Positions 12,271-21,300 of a stretch of 64,000 nt of DNA are shown piece after piece. Position 1 is the stretch's first letter; every line of letters starts with the position of its first letter. This DNA is from Elephas maximus indicus (lineage: Eukaryota > Chordata > Mammalia > Proboscidea > Elephantidae). The notes under the pieces were generated by a model, which was not told the origin of the DNA, searched no databases, and saw nothing but the letters and a program-made list of their open reading frames with translations. The stretch lies in NCBI RefSeq assembly GCF_024166365.1, contig NC_064819.1:694501-758500 (forward strand), given 5' to 3'. Both the position numbers and the translations under genes were made by a program.

Positions 12271-12657
12271 TTTCTTGAACGGCATTGACTGCTACTACAC
12301 ATACCTCCTTCTGAACATGAGTGAATGTTGCCCAAAGGTCAAAGCTAAGGTTCCATGTATAGGAATTTTGCTAAAAATAGAAATTAGCAGAGGGTACGAT
12401 ACCAAGATATGATTGGCTCCTTAGCTGAAAACCATCAACTGGTTAAAATCTCAGCAAACCTAGGTTGACACATCCAATCTGAAGCTACTAGATTGATCCT
12501 CTTTAGGCACCTGGCACATTTCAAATCACAAAGTTATTTAGTTTTGGTTATCTTTGGGGACAGAACAGTAATTAAACACATAAGCCATCTGTTCCTTGTC
12601 TCAGCAAACTTCTGGCTATTTTATTGTCCTTAAATTGGGGTCCTTGGGTGGCTAAAG

Positions 12658-12804
12658 GAGCCCTGGTGATGCAGTGATTAAGAACTCAGCTGCTGACTGA
12701 AAAGGTCAGCAGTTCCAATCCACGAGCCACTACTTGGAAACCCTATGGGGCAATTCTACACTGTCCTTTAGGGTTATCAGTCAGAACTAACCAAACGAAA
12801 ACAG
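12658..12804 (+). mobile_element. AfroSINE nested inside another AfroSINE
   Basis: Sense copy flanked by a 13-bp duplication TTGGGTGGCTAAA (from 12644 and from about 12806). That duplication is itself part of the head of the next SINE, so this copy jumped into it. Confidence 0.88.
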
Positions 12805-12816
12805 GTTTTTGGGTGG

Positions 12817-13010
12817 CTAAAATAGTTAAGCTCTCAGCTAGAAGACAAAAGGTTGGCAGTTCGAATCCATCCGGAGGCATCTCAGACGAAAGACCTGGAG
12901 ATCTGCTTCTAAAATATCACAAGCATTGAAATCCTTGTGGAATACAGTTCTACTCTGACACACATGGGGTCACCACAAGTCAGAATCAAAAACTCGACGG
13001 CAACTGGTAT
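12817..13010 (+). repeat. AfroSINE, host copy split by the 12658 insertion
   Basis: Body of an older sense copy whose first bases lie at about 12640-12657, upstream of the nested element. Long-body subtype ending ACGGCAACTGGTATA. Confidence 0.82.
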
Positions 13011-13226
13011 AAATTAGGACTGGTTGTTAAGTAAAACAGCCAGTTGAGAAGAGAGATGTGAACACAGGAACATTCTAATTTACTAATTGTTTTTCGCCTC
13101 ACTCAGCGAATTTGTGGTCTAATGTTTTCATAGCTCTTTATTGCTACCAGCTCTTAGGAATTCACATCAATGACCAAAACAAATTTTTATTTTCTAAAGT
13201 TTAACTCAAAGTTTGCTCAGTTAGGG

Positions 13227-13602
13227 CAGGGGTCTATAAAATTTTTTTTGCAAAGGGCCGAAGAGTGGTGCAACAGTTGTTTGGTTGTTAACTGAAAGGT
13301 TGGCAGTTCAATCTCACCAAGAACCTCCATGGGAGAAAGACCTGGCAATCTGCTTCTGTAAAGATTACAACCAAGAAAACCCTGTGGGGCAATTCTGCTC
13401 TGTCACATGGGGTCGCTATGAGTTGGGATTGACTCAACAGCATACAACAACAGCTTGGTTTCTGTCACAACTACTCAGCTCTCCTGTGGTTCAGCAGCCG
13501 CAGACAATATCTAACAAATGAGGATGCCTGTGCTCCAATAAAACTTACAAAAATGAGCAGTGGGCCACATTTGCCTTGTGGGCCACAGTTTGCCGACCCC
13601 TG
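13227..13602 (+). mobile_element. hAT-type DNA transposon (non-autonomous)
   Basis: Terminal inverted repeats CAGGGGTC (13227) and GACCCCTG (13595-13602), with a body containing CTGTCACAACTACTCAG and GGGCCACAGTTTGCC. This is a Charlie-related MER element by its look; exact family not fixed. It is interrupted by an AfroSINE. Confidence 0.75.
13262..13455 (+). mobile_element. AfroSINE inside the hAT element
   Basis: Sense long-body copy (AGTGGTGCAACAG ... CATACAACAACAGC) inserted between the two halves of the transposon. Confidence 0.85.
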
Positions 13603-13759
13603 GTTTAGAGAATAGATGTGATTTTAAGAGCTGAAGAAAAGACGAGGTGCCTTAATTGCATGTACAGGAGTGCTCATTAGAGAAGGTGTGTATGTATCTG
13701 TATGTTTTATTTTTCCATGTGGATATTTTATTCATATTTTCTACATAGCGCCATACAAA

Positions 13760-13868
13760 CCAAACAAACCCATTGCTGTCGAGTGGATTCCGACTCATAG
13801 TGACCCTATAGGACAGAGTGGACCTTTTGGTTAGCAGCCATAGCTCTTAACCACTGTGCCACCAGGTC
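13760..13868 (-). repeat. AfroSINE with internal deletion
   Basis: Antisense copy that jumps from GGACAGAGTGGA directly to CCTTTTGGTTAGCAGCC, missing about 45 bases of the middle. Confidence 0.82.
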
Positions 13869-13911
13869 TCTTTATATATAGCATATTATTTAATGTATAC
13901 ATTTACCATAT

Positions 13912-14040
13912 AGTAGAGGCTATTCTCGGTAGTATATTGGAAAAGCACCGAATTGGAAGCCAGGAGATCCAAGCTGTAGTCCAAGTTTGGTCATTACCTT
14001 GCCAGGTAACATTGGGCAAACTTACCCTCTCTGAGTAAAA
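13912..14040 (+). repeat. MIR fossil
   Basis: MIR-like core (TTGGAAGCCAGGAGATCC, TTGGGCAAACTTACCCTCTC), diverged; within the probable GCSAM 3' UTR. Confidence 0.5.
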
Positions 14041-14545
14041 AGAAAGGCGGTGGCGGGGGGGAGGGGGAGATTGGAGAACCTCCAAAGGCTCTCCTACTCT
14101 ATCAGTCTCTGATGCTATGATTTTCTTTCTGAGATTTCTAGGAAGAGATAGAAAGTTTTAAAAAAAATTAAAGACATGGGTTTAAATTCTGACAAGCTGT
14201 CCTGGAACCTCTTGATTTAGTCCACATGATCAAGCAAACCACTGGGACCAACAAGTTGTAGGAGAGACATGCAAGAGGTCATTGCACAGAGGTGTGGAGT
14301 GTGAGTTACACCCCAGGCTGCCACCTTGGGGCTGAGCTGGAAGGTCACAGTGAGGAGCCTGCGTCTACAGACATGTGTGCAGTGAACAGACTCCCAATTG
14401 GGTTCACTTGGTATCTTGAGGAAATCTTCCAATGACTTTACAAGACAACCTTGTGGACTGTTTCTAAGGAGAACCAGCACCAAGGAGCAGAACCTTCTGT
14501 GATGCACACAACCTGTAGAGCACCAGAAAGCCCCTCCCATCACTG

Positions 14546-14717
14546 AATAAAAACCAAAACACCAAACCCATCGCTGTCCAGTCGTTTCCGACTCATAGAG
14601 ACCCTACAGGACAGAGTAGAACTGCCCCACATGGTTTCCAAGGAGCGCCTGGTAGATTCAAACTGCTGACCTTTTGGTTAACAGCCATAGCTCTTAACCA
14701 CCATGCTACCTGGGTTT
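14546..14717 (-). mobile_element. AfroSINE in GCSAM 3' UTR
   Basis: Flanked by CCATCACTGA repeats. It lies in the sense direction of GCSAM, so it would be transcribed in its own sense within that mRNA. Confidence 0.85.
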
Positions 14718-15023
14718 CTCCATCACTGAGTAGAGCTGTCCATCTCCTGAACCAAATAGAACCAAGGATGGTCGCCATATTCTCAGTGAGTGGTGTTCAG
14801 GGTACTTAGTTATCTTTGCATATTGGTGGTCCAGCAGGATCTGAGAGGCCCTGTGGTTTGCAAACCACGCTGTGCAGTGACCCTTACAGAAGGGTTTGGG
14901 GGGTGAGGTAAGCTGTAAGAGTTCTCTGCCCATGCCTGCTTCAACCACACCCTCTTTCCCCGCTTGTATTTGTTTCACAGATTGGATGGCTACCGCTAAA
15001 CAAATTCTGGCCCAACTACATTG

Positions 15024-15338
15024 TTATAAATGGGAAAACTGAGTCTCAGAAGTGGACATAAGTGGACCTGGCTGTTGCTGGAAGTGAGAGTAGATTCTAT
15101 GAGGCATGAGAAGTTCATATTCGCCTTCTGGGGAAGGTAGATGCCTAGGGGTGGGAGGGACCTGGATAAGCGCGTAAGTCGTTTCAGTTCCTCTCGAGGA
15201 CTCTCTGGGCCTCTCAGCCTGGAGGAAAATATTTTCATAGTACGCCTCAGCAGAGTTCACCGATGGCCTTCTCTCGACAACCCTGTGGTTAATGAGGGTG
15301 TAGCATAGCTCCTCTGCAGAGGTCTCGTCACCATGTCC
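15024..15338 (-). CDS. GCSAM: GCSAM last coding exon (tyrosine motifs and C-terminus)
   Basis: 315 nt from acceptor TTTGGACCACCAG to the TAA at 15026-15024. It starts in phase 0 at GHGDETSAEELCYTLINHRV and carries all the signalling tyrosines and the ETQFSHL terminus. An open frame continues upstream of the acceptor to 15410; that part does not match GCSAM and is intron. Polypyrimidine content at the acceptor is modest. Confidence 0.93.
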   Translation of the reverse strand, partial: GHGDETSAEELCYTLINHRVVERRPSVNSAEAYYENIFLQAERPRESSRGTETTYALIQVPPTPRHLPSPEGEYELLMPHRIYSHFQQQPGPLMSTSETQFSHL

Positions 15339-18300
15339 CTGGTGGTCCAAAGGAGAACCCATCTCAAGACCTGGCCTCTTGCCATTCCCCTTACACTTCA
15401 GTCTCAACACAGGGCAGCCCTGGGGTAAAGTCTCTCTTCCACGGCCACCCCCTCACCTTCTCTTGGTCATTTTTCCTAACTGGTTGCCCCCACCCCAACA
15501 CTACCCCGGGCAGACAGAGCTCCGGGGCTGTGCACAGCATACAGCCTTCCCAGGCGTGAGCTCTTTGCCCCATGTTCTAGGGTTACCCTGACCACCTGTA
15601 TGGTCCCCAATGTCTCAGGGCCCCGTGGGAAGTCCATTCTTACAAAAGCGAACAATCTGATGACACCTTAATGTGACTAGGGTATGATATTTAACTACCC
15701 ATTTTAAAGATATTTTTGTTTTCAAAAAGAGAAAACCTAAGGGAAGATCTCATCCCAGCTGTAATCTCAGGAGATTAAAAAAAAAAAAAAAAAAACAGCT
15801 GGAAAGTGTAAGGGAAAGGGCATGGATTTTGAGGTAAGACTTGGTTTTGAATCTTGGCTCTGCCATCTTGTCAGCTGTCTGACCTTGGAAAATGCACTTA
15901 ACCACTCAGTTTTCTATCTGTAAATTGGGGGAAACTCATAGTACCATCTTAAAGGATTTTGGGGGCAGTTAAATGAGACACTGCCTGTAAAGTGCTCAGC
16001 CCACTGCCTAGAATAGACTAACCCATTGCTGTTGAGTGGATTCTGACTCATATCGACCCTATAGAACAGAGTAGAACTGCCCCTTAGAGTTTTCAAGGAG
16101 TGCCTGGTGGATTTGAACTGCCAACCCTTTGGTTAACAACTGTAGTCTTAACTACTATGCAACCAGGGTTTCTGGAATAGACTAAATAGTAAATGTTAGT
16201 TCCTTTTAATAAGTTACGCAGCAGATGTGGCTGCTACTTCTGTCACCAGGCCCTGTACACGGCCCTTCAGGGTCACAAGTCCTGGCATCTGAGTTTCTTT
16301 CTTCTATGTTAGGGTCAGAAGGGGTCTTAGAGGCCAACTCCCCCTGGCGTCTGGTGTCTGTGTTGCTACTGTCATCTCAGAAAAAGGCTCAGAGCTGTTC
16401 TCCTTACCTGCGGGGGAACAGCCGGAATTCCTTCATCTGGAGAAAGGAAAAACAAAACAAACAAAAAGCCACTCTGTGAATTTAAGGTCATGGGAAGGTT
16501 TGAGCATGGGAGGAGGGGAAACTAGAATTTAAGCTACTGGAGAGCCAAGGAAAGTTGGGGTTACCCTCCCAGGGCTATGCTGCTCTATAGCGCATCCCTC
16601 GGGAGTGATGGGCCAGTCTGGACAAGAGCTGTGCTGCAGCTGAGAGGGAGACACGCTTATGGGTCTTTGATAGGAAATCACACTTCCCTTCTTCCCTCCT
16701 TCTTTCCCTTCCTTTCTCCATTCCTCTCGTCTCTCCCTTCCTTCCTTCTCCAGAATTTACTGCATGCCTGCTCTGTACCAGTGCTGGGGAGACAAAGATG
16801 GATCAGAAGCAGTCCCTGTCCTCCAGGACTCCCAGGCTAGCATAGAGGCAGATAAGTGGCTCTGAGAGGTTGGCTGTGCAGACAGGAGGGCGTCATACTG
16901 CTACAGGTGGCAAGGGACGGTGGTGGTGTGGGAACTGGTACTCAAGGAACGCTTTTCAGAGAAAGAAACTCTTGAGCTGAGCTGAACAGTCCCAGCGGAC
17001 ACAAACAAAAGCAGACCAATTTTCCGAAAGTTGATTTACTTAAAACCAGCTGACCCTGGCCACTCAGCTAAGAGACACACGGACACACTCTTTAGCCCCA
17101 GCAAACACACTAGCTCATGGGACAGGTCTGTGCTCAAACGTGGAAGCCTCATGACATGGCTCTATACAGGGGTCAGGGATGTCACTGCAGCCCACTGTAT
17201 TGTGTTCTCTTGGTGCCGACACCCCAGGTTTTGCGTTCTCTCAGTGCTGACACCCCAGGTTCTTAGTCTCCACAAGCTCCCAGGACTTCCAGATTATCAC
17301 TGCCAAGAAAAGGGTCTGCGAAGTTTCAGCATCAGGGGTCTTATTTCTACCATGTTTCACTCTGTTGGAGATTGGGGTTTCCTGGGACTCACAGTTCCCT
17401 TGTGTGAAATGGTGGTGGTGGGTGCTGTGTTGCTAATTTACATACCTTTTTTTACTGAGTTAGCACTTAAGATTCAGAGTTGAAGAAACTAAGCTTTCAG
17501 CTTTAAACTCAGGAAGGCAAAAACAAAACTCTGCCTTCAGGCTTGTACTTTCTTATTGTCTCTCTCTGTTTAGCACCCTTTCCTCCTCCAGTACTTCTCT
17601 CTCCTTAACCTCAACACTGTCTGTCATTAGACTCCTGAATATTCTTCTGGCATCTGCTCTTGCCATTCCCTGCTGCAATTTGTTCTCCAGGCTGCAATGG
17701 AAGGTCTCTTTAATGCAAATCTGATCATACCTGCCCCTTCAGTCCTTCCTGTAGCTCTCAAGTCAAAGGCCCAAATCCTTAACTTGACCACAGGGCCCCA
17801 CCCCTCCTTCCCCTCTGCTCCCTGAGATCCAAGTGCACTGGCCTCCCTGGAAGTTCCAGCTACTGGCCTTGTGCCCTCCCACTCTTGGCATTTATTGTTC
17901 CCAGTTAACCCCTTCAGCCATCAGACTTCAGGAGCTAACAGAAAGTATGGAGATAACAAGCCAGTTGCTGCTTCAATGAGCTCACAGCCTAGTGGAGAAA
18001 AAAAGTCATGTGATTGGATAAATTCTGTGCAAAGAGCATAAGTATTAGACTAGAAATATGCCCAAGGGACTCTAGGAGCACGGAGAAGGGGCAGTTTGGA
18101 AATGTAAGTCTATCAGAAGAGAAAATGGTGGGAAATCCATGACTTACTTTCCTTTTGGGAATCTCGTCTTGCTTTAAAAGTCCGTATTTTTTTCCTGTAA
18201 AAGAAAAGGAAAATAAATTGGTTGCTTTGATATTCAGAAACCCTCAAAGGGCATTATGCTACCCGATTAAAACTTATTTTTAAACCTTTAATTTGTTCGA

Positions 18301-21300
18301 GCTATTTTTTTTTTTATAGGCCTTTTATCATCCCTCCTTCAGCATAGAAAAATTAGAGGGTAGAGAAAAAGGACAATGAAGGATGGAACCAAGTAGACAT
18401 CTACACTTTTGTGTTCCTGTCCTTTCTCGCTGTTTGTTTCTGTCTCTCTCTCTACTTCTATGAGATACATAGAAGTATGTATGTATGTGTAATGGATTGA
18501 ATTGTGTCCCCCCAAAATATGTATCAATTTGTCTATGCAAAGATTCCCGGTGTTGTGCGGTTGTCCTCCATTTTGTGATTGTAACACCACCCTTACTCAG
18601 GTCACCTCCCTGATCCAAGGTAAAGGGAGTTTCCCTGGGGCGTGCCCTGCACCACCTTTTATCTCTCAAGAGATAGAAAGGGAAGCAAGCAGGGAGTTGG
18701 GGACCTCATATCACCATGAAAGCAGCACCAGGAGCAGAGCACATCCTTTGGACCCTGGGTCCCTACCCTGAGAGGCTCCTCGACCAGGGGAAGATTGAGG
18801 ACAAGGACCTCCCTCCAGAGTCGACAAGGAGAGAAGGTCTTCCCCTGGAGCTGACGCCGTGAATTTGGACTAGTAACCTAATAGACTGTGAGAAAATAAA
18901 TTTCTCTTTGTTAAAGCCATGCATTTGTGATATTTCTGTTATGGCAGCACTAGATGACTAAGACACCAGTTTCACTTTCAAAGGTGTTGCAGTTTGGATG
19001 CTACATTGTATGATCACCCTGGCTGTAAATCCTCTGTGTGGTTCTGTACGCGGAGACTCTGGAATTCGCGATGTGATTATGGGTCCTTCTCTCTGTTAGT
19101 GGCCAGTTTCACCTGTGTTTCTGGACTTTCCTCTTTGGAGAGAGTGCACCACCCATTCAACCGTTGTTCCCGCTTCCCACCAAACTGAAGGGTCACTTCC
19201 CTGAGTGATATTCAGGTGATTGTGTCTGGGCTAGCAACAGGCTTTGTGATGGCCACGGGCTGCAAGGTATCTTACCACAAATACCACATTCAAACCACAC
19301 TTAGGGAAATAACACCTGAAACCAACTCACCATGGAAGGCAGAAACACCCTTCAGCAACTTGGAGACACCAGCATCTAAAATGCCAAGGAAATGATGCAA
19401 ATCACAAGGTTTATCTCGGCAGCTTTAAGTTGACGCCCAACACTTTGCCATTTCTCTGGAAAATTTTTCTTATCCACAAGAGGGCCTTCATCCTACGTAA
19501 CTTGGACACATCTATCCTGTGAATAGGTTTATCCTCCTAGGACATTAACTGGCCCTTTGGAAAGATGAAGATGACACTGTTGAGTCCTAATCAGGGAAGG
19601 AATTTTCTGCTATATTCCCAGCAAGGGAAAAGGGTTAAATAATCTCCAGTTCCAATGATTTACTTGGTCACCTTGTGATGAAGGACACACAACAAAAATT
19701 ATCTCTAGGAAATCACTGTAAAAGTGTGTGGACCTTATAGAAATTATTTCTTCCAGGAAATGTTTATTCAGGATTCCACTACACTTTGAATGTCTCCTCC
19801 TACACAGTGGTTAAGAACTTGGCTGCTAACCAAAAGGTAGGCAGTTCGAATCCATCAGTTGCTTCTTGGAAACCATATGAGGCAGTTCTACTCTGTCCTA
19901 TAGGATCTCTATGAGTCGGAATCGTGGAATCGACTCAATGGTAATGGGTTTTTTTTTTTTTTTTTTTTTTTGGTTTTATACTGCGTTATAACTGTCTGTT
20001 CATTTGCCTATATCCTACACTAGAACATAAGCTTTGTGAGGTTGGGACCATATGTATTTATGCATCATATAACATATCATCAGCATTTGACAAAGCATCT
20101 GCCGATAGTAAATGTGTTTCTGATAAATATTAGATGAATAAATAAAGGAGTGGTCAAGAACAGAGCAACTGAAACTGGTTCAAGAGGTCATCAAATCTGC
20201 CACATTGGCCCTGATGCTATAACTAAATAAGCAGGATTTGCTTCCTCTCTTCTGGCAGAAAGCCTTGGGATCTCTCTCCAGTCAGGCATCCAAGTTGAAG
20301 TATCATTCCTGGTATTCTTCTGAATTTGAAGCACATTCAACTATCTACATGGTTGGATATGAAAACCATTTATAAAGCACTACATATATCAGTAGTGAGT
20401 TCTGGTTGGTGCAAATGGTTAACACACTCAACTGCTCACAGAAAGGATGGAGGTTCGGGTCCCCTCAGAGGCACCTAGGAAGAAGGGTCTGGAGATCTAC
20501 TTCCAAAAAAATCAACCATTGAAAACCCTGTAGAGTGCAGTCCTATTCTGATACACATGAAGTTGCCATGAGTCAAAACTGGTTCCACAGCAATTGGCAT
20601 ATACATCAACATTACTGTCTAAACACATTCAGAAAAGACCATCCAAAATTATCTGCTTGAACGAGATTTCCCCTGGACTAGAAAACGGTTGACCGCACTG
20701 TGACCTTGGCCATGGGTGCCAGCTTGGCCAAGTGTCCTGACAGCCTCTAGGATCTTTGCAACATCAGAGATTTTGGGGCTGAGAGGCACCACAGTGACCC
20801 CTCCTCTTCTTCAGGCTACAGTCAGGGTTCTTTAGCCATTTGCTTATATATCCTGTTTCTGTTGAGGAAGAACTTCAGAAGGAAAGTATTGGATTATGTC
20901 GATGCTCAGACACCAGGCTCAGTGAGAAGATATGGGGGAGGGGTGACAAGAAAGGAGATGATTGATTTTGAGTAACAGGAATAGTATTTCTGAACCCCTT
21001 GAGCCTCAGTTCCTTGAGGATTCTTACAAAGTTTGCCTCATGAAGTTGTAAGAGTCAAGAGCTATTTGCAAGCCGGCTATTTCCTCCACTCAAGTTCTTT
21101 GCAACATATTCTGAGCATTTTGGTTTGAAATGGGCTCAGGCACTCTCTGTGGAGCAGGCCAGGTATTTTAGATGCTGGTGACTCCCCATTGCTTCCTCCC
21201 CAGGACACCAGATGGTGAGGCAGGAATTCCAGGTTCCTGTCTTTTACACCAAACCTTCCCTGGCTCCCAAGTTAACCCAGTCTCTCTCTTGTTATAGTGC

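Larger units (their letters stand above)
13706..15023 (-). other. GCSAM: Probable GCSAM 3' UTR
   Basis: Minus-strand sequence after the stop. The first canonical AATAAA hexamers in sense orientation are the complements of 13727-13732 and 13706-13711, about 1.3 kb downstream. Two AfroSINEs (14546-14717, 13760-13868) and a MIR fossil are embedded. The UTR end is inferred; a 108-codon antisense-free frame at 14543-14217 looks like chance. Confidence 0.45.

Noticed and set aside
14217-14543. 108-codon open frame on the - strand
   Set aside because: It lies in the probable GCSAM 3' UTR and matches no family.
15339-15410. Upstream extension of the GCSAM last exon to an ATG at 15410
   Set aside because: The peptide does not match GCSAM; exon 5 at 16436-16408 joins in frame to the acceptor at 15339 instead.
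17031-17483. 150-codon open frame on the + strand
   Set aside because: It crosses a 31-bp tandem duplication in GCSAM intron 4, on the opposite strand, with no splice context or domain.
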